A stretch of DNA of 64,000 nucleotides. It comes from Levilactobacillus brevis ATCC 14869 = DSM 20054 (GTDB lineage Bacteria > Bacillota > Bacilli > Lactobacillales > Lactobacillaceae). The stretch covers positions 373,056 to 437,055 of the forward strand of contig NZ_AZCP01000001.1 in the NCBI RefSeq assembly GCF_001433855.1, in the 5' to 3' direction. Both the position numbers and the translations under genes were made by a program. Under the pieces are notes generated by a model. The model did no database searches and was not told where the DNA came from. It saw only the letters and a program-made list of their open reading frames with translations. Positions 8,505 to 17,681 of the stretch are shown here, piece by piece (the first letter of the stretch is position 1; every line of letters begins with the position of its first letter).

Positions 8505-8939
8505 TTAGTTTTCTAGCCTTTTTAGAATGCTTATACTGCAAAAAAACGCCACAATATGATGGCGTTTTTTACTTCGACTGCTAAAGTCCTCTTTTTCAAA
8601 TCTCATTTCTACATTTCCTAATGATTGGAACTGGGCTAAATGACTGGTATTAATATGGCCAATCTGCTGTAAATCGCTGATAACCTCACCGGTTTGTTTG
8701 TAAAAGATGACAAAACTATGGCGGGGCTTCCAGTAGGCAATATCACCAACGGTATAACCGGATGTGTGTGCCTCATTGGCTGGTAAGGCTTGCTTAAAGC
8801 GATAGGTTAATTCACGTGAATATAGGTTTAACATCGGTAAGGTCATGGGCATCTGGCTCAGCAGCTCACTAGCGGTCGCATTCTCCTCAAAGTTTGCTGT
8901 GAACGTTTGACCGTTCACAATTATTTTTACAGTTTTCAT
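8505..8939 (-). CDS. Cyclophilin-like fold protein, C-terminus reads through its terminator
   Basis: The first 115 or so residues match the small cyclophilin-like (DUF-type) family: MKTVKIIVNGQTFTANF, then GDIAYWKPRHSFVIFY and LQQIGHI. These proteins resemble peptidyl-prolyl isomerases but their role is unknown. After FEKEDFSSRSKK the frame runs through a perfect terminator hairpin (8541-8570) and stops at 8505. The last 20 or so residues are therefore encoded by terminator DNA, which suggests that an earlier stop codon was lost. It lies at the end of a minus-strand group with PEBP and NAD(P)-binding genes. Confidence 0.75.
   Translation of the reverse strand: MKTVKIIVNGQTFTANFEENATASELLSQMPMTLPMLNLYSRELTYRFKQALPANEAHTSGYTVGDIAYWKPRHSFVIFYKQTGEVISDLQQIGHINTSHLAQFQSLGNVEMRFEKEDFSSRSKKRHHIVAFFCSISILKRLEN
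8541..8570 (-). terminator. Terminator inside the 3' end of the cyclophilin-like frame
   Basis: AAAAAACGCCA (8541-8551) and TGGCGTTTTTT (8560-8570) form a perfect hairpin with A and T runs on both sides, so it would work in either direction. Confidence 0.85.
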
Positions 8940-8993
8940 TGGCTATCTCCCATTCAAGGATATTGTATTGGTGCATATTTCTAGGACTTAAAA

Positions 8994-9485
8994 TTACTTA
9001 GCTAACAACCGCAGTGAAGACTGGTCGATGATCCGATCACTAAGTTGGTCCAGAAACTCGTTATAGTAGAATTGGTTCTTTAACGTTGTCTTACGACTTA
9101 GGGCATAGATGGTCAGTGTGTAATGATGCGGTTGGTCAGGCGGATTCGGCCCGGCATAATGGTCGGTAAAGTAAGCATCATCTAAAGCATAGAACCGTGA
9201 CATCCAAGAGTTTTGCCCTTGTGGTCCCGTGAAATGACGACTAAAGTCGGCCGGAATTTCAGTCATTGTTGGTATATTGGCCGCTAACCAGTGAATAAAA
9301 GGGAAACCAGTTCGCGGTACTGCATCATAATCAATTAAAGAAAGGGCTAACGACGTCGCGTTCTTAGGAATCTCCTGAATTGTAATTGGGAACGAAATAA
9401 TTGGCTGATTTCCCTTCGTTATTTCAGCTTTACTGGTATATCTGTCGGATAGGAAGCCCTGGTTTAAAGGAATTATCACTTTCAT
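8994..9485 (-). CDS. PEBP (YbhB/YbcL-type) family protein
   Basis: 163 residues with the phosphatidylethanolamine-binding protein fold: LSLIDYDAVPRTGFPFIHWLAANIP is the ligand-pocket region, and GPNPP...HHYTLTIYAL is the second conserved motif. Bacterial members are cytosolic or exported binding proteins of unclear role. No signal peptide is visible. ATG 9485 is chosen because AGGAGG (9495-9500) is correctly spaced; the longer frame to 9524 lacks a site. It follows the NAD(P)-binding gene by 14 bases, so they are co-transcribed. A second PEBP gene lies at 17.7 kb. Confidence 0.85.
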   Translation of the reverse strand: MKVIIPLNQGFLSDRYTSKAEITKGNQPIISFPITIQEIPKNATSLALSLIDYDAVPRTGFPFIHWLAANIPTMTEIPADFSRHFTGPQGQNSWMSRFYALDDAYFTDHYAGPNPPDQPHHYTLTIYALSRKTTLKNQFYYNEFLDQLSDRIIDQSSLRLLAK

Positions 9486-9499
9486 TACAGGACGCCTCC

Positions 9500-10138
9500 T
9501 TAATAAAAAGCAGGTTTGTTCCAAGCCGTATTGGGTTCCGCAACACCGATACTCGTCCGCTGATAGATGTCAGGATTGCGCACAATATTAGCCACTAATT
9601 TAGCCACTGCCTCACGAGTAACTTGGGTATCTTTAAACGGTTCGCCCTGGGGGATGACTTCGTAAGCGTCGTGTTGGTCGTTATTATACAGCCAAGCCAT
9701 CCGTAAAAAGGTATAGTTTAGTCCACTATCATCAATCACTTTGGCAGCCCGTTTAATTTCGGTATAGTCCCCCATCATGCGCGCGTTCCAACGGCCAAAT
9801 TCACCAGTCACTTCGTCATAAATCCCTAAACCACCGGCTACAATCAGTCGTGCTACGCCATTTTGCTTCATTGCTGTAACCACCTGTTGATTGGCCTTGG
9901 TAAAGTGGCCGGTTGCCAAATAGACAATCTCTTGCCCCGCGATGGCTGCCGTCAAGTCTGCTGGATTGTTCCAGTTACCATCAATCAGTGAAACGCGTTG
10001 ATTATCCGCGTATTGGCCGAGGCGATGCGTCGCTTGTCTGGCAAATAACGTGAGCGCAACATCACTTTGCTCCAATAAACGCGGAATAAGATAGGTTGAA
10101 ATGTTACTTGTCGCTCCCAATAAAATAACTTTTTTCAT
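9500..10138 (-). CDS. NAD(P)-binding protein, NmrA/atypical SDR type
   Basis: Rossmann fold with an N-terminal dinucleotide-binding motif (KKVILLGATSNIS) and the atypical SDR pattern (IVYLATGHFTKANQQVVTAM; RLIVAGGLGIYDE). 212 residues. Such proteins act as NAD(P)H-dependent reductases or redox sensors. It lies between a classical SDR gene (17 bases upstream) and the PEBP gene, forming one operon. Substrate unknown. Confidence 0.85.
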   Translation of the reverse strand: MKKVILLGATSNISTYLIPRLLEQSDVALTLFARQATHRLGQYADNQRVSLIDGNWNNPADLTAAIAGQEIVYLATGHFTKANQQVVTAMKQNGVARLIVAGGLGIYDEVTGEFGRWNARMMGDYTEIKRAAKVIDDSGLNYTFLRMAWLYNNDQHDAYEVIPQGEPFKDTQVTREAVAKLVANIVRNPDIYQRTSIGVAEPNTAWNKPAFY

Positions 10139-10155
10139 TTTTTAAATTGCTCCTT

Positions 10156-10899
10156 TTACCCTTGCTTAGTTGGGTAGATAGTAAATTCATTGACGTTAAC
10201 GTCGGCCGGTTGCGCAACCGCAAAGTCAACAACACGGGCAACGGCGTCTGGCGTAATGCCAACAGATTCATATAACTTATTCATGCCTTGCTTGGAACCA
10301 GCGTCCGTGATGGTGTGTAATAGCTCCGTATTAATTGCGGCAGGATACAGACTAGTTGTCCGAATATTGGTCTGTTCCTGCGCGCTTTCCATGCGAATAA
10401 CTTCCATCAAATTACGAACCGCAAACTTCGTGGCACCATAGACACCGGAGCCCGCAAAGGATTTCAATCCGGCGACTGAGGATGTCGTAATGATTTGACC
10501 ATGTTTTTGCTTGGTAAATTCGGGCATCACGGCGGCAACCCCATTTAGAACCCCCTTCAAATTAATCTCGATCATGGCGTTCCATTCATCAGTCTTTAAT
10601 GCACTAATCGGGGATGTTGGCATGATACCAGCATTATTGAAGATCACATCAATACCACCAAACTTGGTTTTCGCTAAGTCGACTAGCGCCGTGAGATCAG
10701 CTGGATTAGTGACATCGGTTACCCGGTAGGCCGCTTGACCACCTTGTGCTGCAATAGCTCTCACCAATTCCTGTAACCGACTTTCACGCCGGGCACCTAA
10801 AACGACTTTGGCTCCATGACTAGCAAGTAACTTAGCACTGGCTTCACCGATACCTGAAGAAGCCCCTGTGATGACAATAACTTTATTTTCTACTGACAT
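10156..10899 (-). CDS. Short-chain dehydrogenase/reductase
   Basis: Classical SDR of 247 residues: cofactor motif TGASSGIG near the N-terminus, structural NNAG, catalytic Ser in TTSSVAG and YGATK (Tyr/Lys pair). ARRESR after the second beta strand suggests NADPH preference. It begins an operon with the NAD(P)-binding and PEBP genes and diverges from the LysR gene at 11112, which probably regulates it. The substrate (an aldehyde, ketone or alcohol) cannot be told. Confidence 0.92.
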   Translation of the reverse strand: MSVENKVIVITGASSGIGEASAKLLASHGAKVVLGARRESRLQELVRAIAAQGGQAAYRVTDVTNPADLTALVDLAKTKFGGIDVIFNNAGIMPTSPISALKTDEWNAMIEINLKGVLNGVAAVMPEFTKQKHGQIITTSSVAGLKSFAGSGVYGATKFAVRNLMEVIRMESAQEQTNIRTTSLYPAAINTELLHTITDAGSKQGMNKLYESVGITPDAVARVVDFAVAQPADVNVNEFTIYPTKQG

Positions 10900-11060
10900 A
10901 ATTTATTTCCTCCTAATTATCTTTAAAGTAGCTGATCTAAACGCAAATTAAAGCTAACTTCTACAACCCTTTGGTTGATCCAATATTTTCTTACGTTTGT
11001 CATGCCTTAACTACAAATACTAGTATAGATGGATATTAAGATATTTGAAGAATCCGTTAG

Positions 11061-11090
11061 TTGGTCTAGTATCAACTTCTGGTTTATACT
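11061..11090 (+). promoter_or_regulatory. Promoter of the LysR gene at 11112
   Basis: TTGGTC (11061-11066) and TATACT (11085-11090) are separated by 18 bases. They sit just before the GGAGGTG ribosome binding site of the LysR gene, in the region shared with the divergent SDR operon. Confidence 0.55.
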
Positions 11091-11111
11091 AGGCTTATTG
11101 GAGGTGTTATT

Positions 11112-12017
11112 GTGGATATCAATCAATTGCAGACCTTTTTACGCGTAAGCGAGTATGGCAGCTTCACCAAGGCCGCTGAGCAAAGCTTCATCTCCGGAAC
11201 AGCCGTGATGAAGCAGATTAATCGGCTTGAAGCTGAGCTTAACCTAAAACTTTTTAATCGCACGGCAACCGGCGTGCAACTAACACCACAAGGAAAGACG
11301 TTCCAACCTTACGTCCACCAACTGCTAAATTTACTCAATACAGCAGTTGAAGAGACTCGGCGCGTACGAACTGATGATAAGCAAATTATTCTGCTAGGAA
11401 CGTCATTGCTCCACCCGGCCGATCCGTTTATGTCAATTTGGAAAAAAGTTGCGCCCGACATGCCTAAGTTTCAAATCCGCTTAGTTCAATTGCAAGAGGA
11501 CCTCAACTCTAGCAACCGTGAATATGCAATGCTTGGACGTAGTAGTGACCTCATGGTCGGGACCTTTGACAGTACGACGTTGAAACACGCCTTTAGTGCC
11601 ACTAAGCTCGGGTCTTATCATTTTGGCATTGCCGTCAGAAGTGATCACCCGTTGGCCCAATTAGAAGAAATTCAATTTTCAGATTTGGCCCACCAAAAGG
11701 TTTTAATGGTACCAACCGGAATTAGTGAAAAGAACGATTTATTACGCCAACAATTGCTAGAGAAAGTGCCGAGCGTACAGCCGATTGATACGACAGGCAG
11801 ATACGACATTAACACGTTCAATAAGGCTGTCGAAGAAAATATTGCCATGATCTCGTTAACACCCTGGAAAAGAATTCATCCTAATCTAGTTACCGTTCCG
11901 TTAAAAACCGATATCACTGTTGACTACGGGTTACTGAGCGCGAAGCTCCCCGGTAAGAAAACGGCCGATTTTTTACATGAATTCATACAAATTAACCATC
12001 CTAAAATTTCTCAATAA
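11112..12017 (+). CDS. LysR-family regulator divergent from SDR operon
   Basis: HTH in the first 60 residues (YGSFTKAAEQSFISGTAVMKQI, LNLKLFNRT) followed by a LysR-type effector domain; 301 residues. GTG start with GGAGGTG at 11100-11106. Divergence from the SDR-NAD(P)-PEBP operon, with 212 bases between starts, is the usual LysR arrangement, so this operon is the likely target. The co-inducer is unknown. Confidence 0.9.
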   Translation: MDINQLQTFLRVSEYGSFTKAAEQSFISGTAVMKQINRLEAELNLKLFNRTATGVQLTPQGKTFQPYVHQLLNLLNTAVEETRRVRTDDKQIILLGTSLLHPADPFMSIWKKVAPDMPKFQIRLVQLQEDLNSSNREYAMLGRSSDLMVGTFDSTTLKHAFSATKLGSYHFGIAVRSDHPLAQLEEIQFSDLAHQKVLMVPTGISEKNDLLRQQLLEKVPSVQPIDTTGRYDINTFNKAVEENIAMISLTPWKRIHPNLVTVPLKTDITVDYGLLSAKLPGKKTADFLHEFIQINHPKISQ

Positions 12018-12020
12018 TTC

Positions 12021-12062
12021 AAAAAAAGGCATAGAGGCGTATTTTCACGCATCTCTATGCCT
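12021..12062. terminator. Bidirectional terminator between convergent LysR genes
   Basis: AGGCATAGAG...CTCTATGCCT hairpin, with an inner GCGT/ACGC pair. The A run on its left gives a good T tract for the minus-strand LysR gene; the plus side has a weaker T-rich tail. Confidence 0.75.
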
Positions 12063-12081
12063 CTTCTATCTTGTTTTAACG

Positions 12082-12969
12082 CTAATGCCTTCCGTTATTA
12101 ATTGCATTGTTCATCTTAGTCAGAAAAATTTCTGCTAGCCGTGACGATGGTCGGCCATGCTTCCAAATTAGTTTTGATGAGAACCGTTTCATCTGTGCTA
12201 AAGGCCTAAAGACCAATTGACTGTCTGGTTGATGATAGTCCGGTTTGTCAAAGGAAAAAGCCAATCCTACCCGATTACGCACCAGGACGTGCATGCTGTA
12301 ATACATGTCATAGGTCCCAACAATCTGGACCTGTGATTGATAGGCACCTACCCACTGGCGTAAGGTACGTTCAACGTCTGCCTGACGTGCTAATAAAATT
12401 CGGTGACCGGCCAGATCAACCGGTTCTAGAGCCTTCTTTTGCGTTAGTTCATGTTTTGCCGGCATTACCAGTCCCCAAGCATCCTTTTGCGGAAACTGTA
12501 ATTGCGCATACTCAGGAAAGTCCGCTTCAGTTGTAATAATCCCAAAGTCTAGGGTTCCCTTATCAATACCAGCTCGTACGTCATCACCGGTTGTACTAAC
12601 TAAATGCACCTTGGCCTTAGGATAAGCTGTTACAATTTGGCGAAAAATTTGCGCAATTAACGCACTCGTAAAGTTCTCGCCCGCACCGATAATAAGATCA
12701 CCAGATACGATGTCCTGCGCGTTGATCGCGTGTCTGGTGCTATCGGCTAATTGAAGCATTTCTTCTGCCCGCGAGTATAAAAATTGCCCATCTGCCGTCA
12801 ATTTGATCCGGCGACTACCACGCGTAAACAGTGTGGTCGCTAACTCCGACTCAAGGTCTTGAATCTGGCGGGACAACGTTGATTGCGAAACGTGCAGGAC
12901 ATTTGCCGCTCCTGAGATATTACCTTCCTGTACGATCGTCACGAAATAACGTAATACACGTAATTCCAT
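12082..12969 (-). CDS. LysR-family transcriptional regulator
   Basis: Begins MELRVLRYFVTIVQEGNISG with a LysR HTH (AANVLHVSQSTLSRQIQDLE) and a full effector-binding domain; 295 residues. ATG 12969 has AGGTGG upstream, so the longer frame to 13044, which would run into a terminator, is rejected. The SDR gene directly upstream on the same strand (13081-13818) is separated by a strong terminator, so the two are transcribed separately. It may still control that SDR. Confidence 0.9.
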   Translation of the reverse strand: MELRVLRYFVTIVQEGNISGAANVLHVSQSTLSRQIQDLESELATTLFTRGSRRIKLTADGQFLYSRAEEMLQLADSTRHAINAQDIVSGDLIIGAGENFTSALIAQIFRQIVTAYPKAKVHLVSTTGDDVRAGIDKGTLDFGIITTEADFPEYAQLQFPQKDAWGLVMPAKHELTQKKALEPVDLAGHRILLARQADVERTLRQWVGAYQSQVQIVGTYDMYYSMHVLVRNRVGLAFSFDKPDYHQPDSQLVFRPLAQMKRFSSKLIWKHGRPSSRLAEIFLTKMNNAINNGRH

Positions 12970-13015
12970 ATTAACCACCTCAAAATAATCATTTTCACTA
13001 CCCAATTTTAGCATT

Positions 13016-13062
13016 AAAAAGCTTTCCACATGCATAGTTATCATACATGTGGAAAGCTTTTT
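13016..13062 (-). terminator. Terminator of the SDR gene at 13081
   Basis: AAAAAGCTTTCCACATG (13016-13032) and CATGTGGAAAGCTTTTT (13046-13062) form a perfect 17-bp hairpin with a 13-base loop and T runs on both strands. Confidence 0.9.
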
Positions 13063-13080
13063 ACTTACACTTATAACATC

Positions 13081-13818
13081 TTATAATGACTGCCGGGTTG
13101 GCCGCACAATGACCTCACTCACCGACATATTGGCTTCCGTACCAATTGCAAATTCAACGGCTTGGGCAATCTGCTTAGGTTCCAAGCCATGAATATTTTT
13201 AAAGAAGTCTTCCGCAAACTGTTTCTGGTCTGCGTCGGTAATAGAGTTAAATAATTCTGTTCCCGTACTCCCAGGTGAAACGATAGTTGTTTTAATATTA
13301 TTTTCTGCCTGTTCTTGTCGTAAGCCATCCATAATCGCCCGAACGGCATACTTAGTACCACTATACACGGCACTGTCTGGCGTTACCACATGCCCGGCAA
13401 CCGAATCGGTTGTGATGATGTGACCGCTCTTTCGGGCCGCCATGCTGGGTAAGACAGCAGCAATTCCGTTCAGAACACCCATGATATTAATTTGCAGCAT
13501 ATTTTGCCATTCATCACGCTTACCAGCAATCAAAGGATTGGTGGGCATAATGCCAGCGTTGTTGTAGAGAACGTCTACGCGACCGTATTGCTTGATCGTC
13601 GTATCGATAACTGCCTTAACCTCATCGAACTTGGTAACGTCAGCCCGCATTGTTAAAATGGCCTCATTGGGATTAGCCGTCTTTATTTCATCTAACCGGT
13701 CTAACCGACGCGCAGCTAAAACCAGTTTCGCATGGTCCGCTGCCAATAACTGAGCCGTTGCCGCCCCGATTCCAGATGAAGCACCCATAATAACAACAAC
13801 TTTATTTTCCAAATTCAT
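13081..13818 (-). CDS. Short-chain dehydrogenase/reductase
   Basis: 245-residue SDR with GASSGIG cofactor loop, NNAGIMP, active-site Ser in TTDSVAG and YSGTK. AARRLDR suggests NADPH. It is clearly related to the SDR at 10156. ATG 13818 has GGAGG at 13828-13832; the longer frame to 13932 begins with a sequence unlike any SDR. It is monocistronic, with a terminator behind it and a LysR gene beyond. Substrate unknown. Confidence 0.92.
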   Translation of the reverse strand: MNLENKVVVIMGASSGIGAATAQLLAADHAKLVLAARRLDRLDEIKTANPNEAILTMRADVTKFDEVKAVIDTTIKQYGRVDVLYNNAGIMPTNPLIAGKRDEWQNMLQINIMGVLNGIAAVLPSMAARKSGHIITTDSVAGHVVTPDSAVYSGTKYAVRAIMDGLRQEQAENNIKTTIVSPGSTGTELFNSITDADQKQFAEDFFKNIHGLEPKQIAQAVEFAIGTEANMSVSEVIVRPTRQSL

Positions 13819-14042
13819 TTGTAATGACCTCCGTTTTTGTTTATCTGTATCAACTTGATGAATATAGAATAAGGCCATTATGGTTAAATGTAAAACAGTT
13901 ATGTTGCATTTCTTACTATGCGTTATAGTCATTGATTATTAAAAATCATTAAGCTACTAGACAAATGGAAAAAAGCTAATTTCCAGAACTTAATCAGTCC
14001 TAAAAGATTAGCTTTCTTATAATGCAATATAGTAATTATTTT

Positions 14043-14273
14043 TTATATTACCTGTTTATCAATACGAATAATTATCTCATTAATGGCTGTGTCTTCTGGT
14101 GAACTGATGACAAATGTAATTGAACTCGCAGTACACTCCGGTGTGATTGCAAACGCATTAAAAAACCGTGTATATTGGATGCTTGCTACTTTAAGTCTAG
14201 GACCAAGTGTATTTAAGCATTTTAGGGCACTTAAAAATGGTTTCAGTTGGGCTATAGCCACAATTGAAACCAT
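14043..14273 (-). other. Doubtful small open frame (76 codons)
   Basis: An AT-rich interval between an SDR and an AraC gene holds a minus-strand frame (MVSIVAIAQLKPFLSALKC...) overlapped by a plus-strand frame (14083-14280). Neither has a convincing ribosome binding site and I recognise neither product. One may be a remnant of a lost gene. Listed because it fills an otherwise empty 480-base gap. Confidence 0.2.
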
Positions 14274-14303
14274 CCTATAATTTTATAAATTTCATCGATT
14301 CTT

Positions 14304-15272
14304 TTACGCCATTATCATCTGCTTACGATAAGCTAATGGACTTTGATCAAACCATTTTTTAAAGGCACGTGAGAAAGATTCCGGGTCTGCATATCCCAAC
14401 AAATAACTAATTTCAATCAGGCTTAATGTTCGATCCTTAATTAAGGGCATCACTAGTACCTTTCTTGCGGCCTGAACCTCTTCGTTAAATGTCGTCCCTA
14501 CTGCGCTCAATTGACGTTGTAAGGTCCGCTTACTGAGGTTTAAGGTATCAGCAACATCGTTAATTGAAAAATCTCCACTTGGAACTTTCTTCAGAAGTAA
14601 TGCTTGAACGGTAGCAAGTAGTGATTTATCTTGTTGAATTAATAACTTTTGTCGGTCGAGTTCTGGCTGCAGAAAGGCCCACATTGTATTATTTGCTGAG
14701 ACAAACGGTTGTTTTAAGTCAGTCATACTAAATTGTATACTGTTTGAATTCATCTCTTGTGGGCGACTGCCAATTACGTTTGATAACTGCGAACCATAAT
14801 GATACTTGCTACCAATCAAAACTGGCTTGATTGGTAGCCCAGTCCCTACACGTAACAAACTAATCAGTAATAATTGTTCAGTCATAACCGTAAACCGGGG
14901 CAACTCAATACCTAGGTTATCACCTTCAACGCGGACGTCAATGCGCTCTTGATCAGTAGTGACTACTAGTCGGACTGGGCCAACTAGTGATTTATAAGTT
15001 GCGAGTCTTTTAACTGCCTGCAGACCAGTTTGAGCGGAAAGTGCCGCAAAAAATGATGGCATAAAGGTCTGCATGCAAGTAATATCACCAAAATTAATCA
15101 TCATTTCATCCGATAACTCATTATCAAGCTCACTCATCAATCGCCAATAATCACTATCGGATAGCTCTAGTTGTTCTTGCCAAACAATCTTATGAACACC
15201 GGCAGCTTCTAATGTACTGTTCAAATCGATACCCAGTGTCGCCATAAACTTTTGAAATTGCTCAGATATCAT
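14304..15272 (-). CDS. AraC-family regulator with arabinose-binding-like N-terminal domain
   Basis: C-terminal AraC HTH pair (FSINDVADTLNLSKRTLQRQL and ISYLLGYADPESFSRAFKKW, ending SPLAYRKQ) behind a roughly 200-residue N-terminal domain of the AraC_N type found in OruR-like regulators. ATG 15272 is preferred to the TTG at 15281 by spacing from the upstream AGG. It follows the SDR gene by 25 bases in the same direction, so it is likely co-transcribed with, and regulates, that SDR. Confidence 0.88.
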   Translation of the reverse strand: MISEQFQKFMATLGIDLNSTLEAAGVHKIVWQEQLELSDSDYWRLMSELDNELSDEMMINFGDITCMQTFMPSFFAALSAQTGLQAVKRLATYKSLVGPVRLVVTTDQERIDVRVEGDNLGIELPRFTVMTEQLLLISLLRVGTGLPIKPVLIGSKYHYGSQLSNVIGSRPQEMNSNSIQFSMTDLKQPFVSANNTMWAFLQPELDRQKLLIQQDKSLLATVQALLLKKVPSGDFSINDVADTLNLSKRTLQRQLSAVGTTFNEEVQAARKVLVMPLIKDRTLSLIEISYLLGYADPESFSRAFKKWFDQSPLAYRKQMIMA

Positions 15273-15297
15273 TATCTTCAAACCTAAGTCACTCCCA

Positions 15298-16110
15298 TTA
15301 GCTTGCGTGCATCATCAAAAAGTCAAAAAAACGAGTTGGTAAGAGTTTTTTTGCCAATACCAACGGCTTGGCGCCAAAACCAACTAAGTAACGTGTGCGT
15401 GGATGACGACGATTAACGGCTTTACTAATCGCGTTAGAAATAACTTGAGGGGCTGATAGCATATTTGAGTGATACTGTCGACGCATACCGGTAGCAGCCT
15501 TGGTCGCCTGTTGTTCATATGCACCACCCTGAGCTGACGCTACTAAATGATCGGCAGCAATGAATCCCCAATTTGTCTTAATGCCACCAGGTTCAATGAT
15601 TGAGACCTTAATGCCAAAATTCTTCGTTTCCATCCGTAATGCATCACTAAAGGCTTCAACTGCATACTTGGTTGCATGATACCACGCCCCCATATAACTA
15701 ACTAATCGACCACCCATTGATGATGTATTAATGATGCGTCCCGCGCGTTGAGCTCTCATGTGGGGCAAAACTAATTGTGTTAGTCGTGCCATACCAAACA
15801 AATTAACATCGAATTGTTTCTTTGCCTCTGCGAGTGAAACATCCTCAATCGCTCCATACGAGCCATAGCCAGCATTATTAATTAAAACATCAATTCGCTT
15901 TTCATTTTTAATAAGTGTGGCTACCGCCGTTGTCATTGACTCTTCGCTGGTAATGTCTAAACGCAGTGGTCGAACACCATCAGCTGCTAGTGCTTCAAGC
16001 TTATCGACTCGCCGAGCTGCTCCATAAACAACGTGTCCTTGACGCGCCAGAGTCATTGCTGTTTGTAAACCAATACCGCTACTGGCACCCGTGATTAAAA
16101 TAACTGACAT
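15298..16110 (-). CDS. Short-chain dehydrogenase/reductase
   Basis: 270-residue SDR: TGASSGIG, NNAGYGSYG, active Ser in NTSSMGG and YHATK. The C-terminal extension (RTRYLVGFGAKPLVLAKKLLP) resembles the oxidoreductase group related to DltE/retinol-dehydrogenase-like SDRs. ATG 16110 lies 7 bases after AGGAGG; the ATG six bases upstream is too close. It begins a two-gene operon with the AraC regulator. Confidence 0.92.
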   Translation of the reverse strand: MSVILITGASSGIGLQTAMTLARQGHVVYGAARRVDKLEALAADGVRPLRLDITSEESMTTAVATLIKNEKRIDVLINNAGYGSYGAIEDVSLAEAKKQFDVNLFGMARLTQLVLPHMRAQRAGRIINTSSMGGRLVSYMGAWYHATKYAVEAFSDALRMETKNFGIKVSIIEPGGIKTNWGFIAADHLVASAQGGAYEQQATKAATGMRRQYHSNMLSAPQVISNAISKAVNRRHPRTRYLVGFGAKPLVLAKKLLPTRFFDFLMMHAS

Positions 16111-16235
16111 AGTCATTCCTCCTAAGACTTCTTAATGTATCCATCTTACCTTGAGGACCGACATAGCTTAATGATTTTTGGTGCCATAAACATAGCCTTA
16201 TATGCCAATCTATCTATCACCGATGCCATTTTCTC

Positions 16236-16946
16236 TTATCTTATCGCCCGTAACACCAATGTTGGCATCCACGGACCGCCCCACCAGCCGTTGATACCGG
16301 TACCTGTGACTTGAATGTCATGGAATCCCAGACGCACTAACTCCTGGCGGTAAGCGTTACAAGAAAAGCCTAAGTCCGCAATCACCAACTGACCACCTGG
16401 TTGTAAGACCCGCGCAATCTCTCGCAGACTCTGCTGCCGACCAGCTTTAGGCTTGACGTTATGGATTGCCAGACTAGAAACAACCACATTAAAGTGGTTA
16501 TCCGCAAATGGTAACTCACGCATGTCTGCCGTCTGAACGGCGGCAACCTGATCCAGTCCATCTGTATGAATCTTCTGCATAACCGTAGCCATTGAGTTGT
16601 TAGTTTGATCTTGTTGACGCCAGATATCAATCCCCGTGATATGTCCTCCGGCAGGTAGCCGGTGGGCAATTTTGAATAGGACCATACCGTGCCCACATCC
16701 GATATCTAACGCTCGAGTATCAGTGGATAAGGTAATCTGTGGCAATTGTTGGTCCCAAATCTTTTGTTTACCAATCAGTGTCGTGTATAAGAAGCAACTG
16801 GCCATGGCTACGTAAAGTAGCGTGGCGATTAACCAGCTTGTGGCTAGACCCGTAGCTAGCCAAATGATAAAACACGCAACGGCCAAACCAATAAAGATCA
16901 CGAGGCCCCAAAATCCATCAATTCCATTTTCTCGTACTTTTTTCAT
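16236..16946 (-). CDS. Membrane-anchored class I SAM-dependent methyltransferase
   Basis: Two N-terminal membrane helices (GLVIFIGLAVACFIIWLA and SWLIATLLYVAMASCFLY) tether a cytosolic Rossmann-type methyltransferase domain with motif I ALDIGCGHG, an acidic motif II (GIDIW) and post-motif RVLQPGGQLVIADL. It is a UbiE/Methyltransf_11-type enzyme; the substrate is unknown, possibly a lipid or small hydrophobic molecule given the anchor. It is separated from the TetR gene upstream by 88 bases and may share its control. Confidence 0.85.
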   Translation of the reverse strand: MKKVRENGIDGFWGLVIFIGLAVACFIIWLATGLATSWLIATLLYVAMASCFLYTTLIGKQKIWDQQLPQITLSTDTRALDIGCGHGMVLFKIAHRLPAGGHITGIDIWRQQDQTNNSMATVMQKIHTDGLDQVAAVQTADMRELPFADNHFNVVVSSLAIHNVKPKAGRQQSLREIARVLQPGGQLVIADLGFSCNAYRQELVRLGFHDIQVTGTGINGWWGGPWMPTLVLRAIR

Positions 16947-17034
16947 AATTTGTATGCCCCCTGATCATTTCTACCAGTATATCAAAAATGATCTCTAGAG
17001 GATATCGTTCTTTAACCAATAGCCGCCCAGTTAG

Positions 17035-17604
17035 TTAGCCTGACTGTGTGTCAAAGGATGTCAAAGCCAAAGCTAGCATCTGGTTGAAACTACTCTCCGC
17101 GGACATCGCTGGATTTTGAAAACGCCCAGTCCCCTCATGAACGATCTCACCAATGATTAGATTACGAATCATTCTAGAAACAACGAGTTGGTGTGCCTCG
17201 TCTTGATTGAATGGCGCCAGTAGACGTTCCAGGACGTGGTATACCTGATCAATACTTTCCTTTAAGGTACCGACCCGTTTAGTAGCCACCGGCATATTTA
17301 GAATCAACTGAACAATTGGGAACTCGGCCGCCGCCAATTGACGACATGTCTTGGCAAATTGGCTAATGGCTGGTTCACCAGCTAGCCCAACTAAATCTTG
17401 CTGCAATTGACTGACCAATCTTTGAAAGAAGTCGTTGGCGATGGCAATATGAACTGCGGCCACATCTGAATAGTACGGATAGATTGCCTGTGACTTAGTG
17501 CCAAGATGTCTTCCTAGATTCGCAAAGGTTAGTGCCGTGTCCGCACAAACTAATTCTTTAGCAGCCGTAATAATTTTTTGACTTGTTAACGTTCTTGCTG
17601 TCAA
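17035..17604 (-). CDS. TetR-family regulator with TTG start
   Basis: N-terminal TetR HTH (ALTFANLGRHLGTKSQAIYPYY) and a WHG-type C-terminal domain; 189 residues. TTG at 17604 is supported by AGGAGG six bases before it (17611-17616). It diverges from the PEBP-TauE pair, with a 33-bp palindrome between them. It is therefore a likely repressor of both directions; the ligand is unknown. Confidence 0.88.
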   Translation of the reverse strand: MTARTLTSQKIITAAKELVCADTALTFANLGRHLGTKSQAIYPYYSDVAAVHIAIANDFFQRLVSQLQQDLVGLAGEPAISQFAKTCRQLAAAEFPIVQLILNMPVATKRVGTLKESIDQVYHVLERLLAPFNQDEAHQLVVSRMIRNLIIGEIVHEGTGRFQNPAMSAESSFNQMLALALTSFDTQSG

Positions 17605-17625
17605 TTTCTTCCTCCTGCTTGCCTT

Positions 17626-17658
17626 TTACATGTTGTAAATATATATTACAATATGTAA
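17626..17658. promoter_or_regulatory. 33-bp near-perfect palindrome, TetR operator
   Basis: TTACATGTTGTAA...TTACAATATGTAA reads almost identically on both strands, with two mismatched position pairs. It lies exactly between the divergent TetR and PEBP genes and would overlap both promoters. Confidence 0.75.
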
Positions 17659-17681
17659 ATAAAATAATAAAGGCGATGCGC

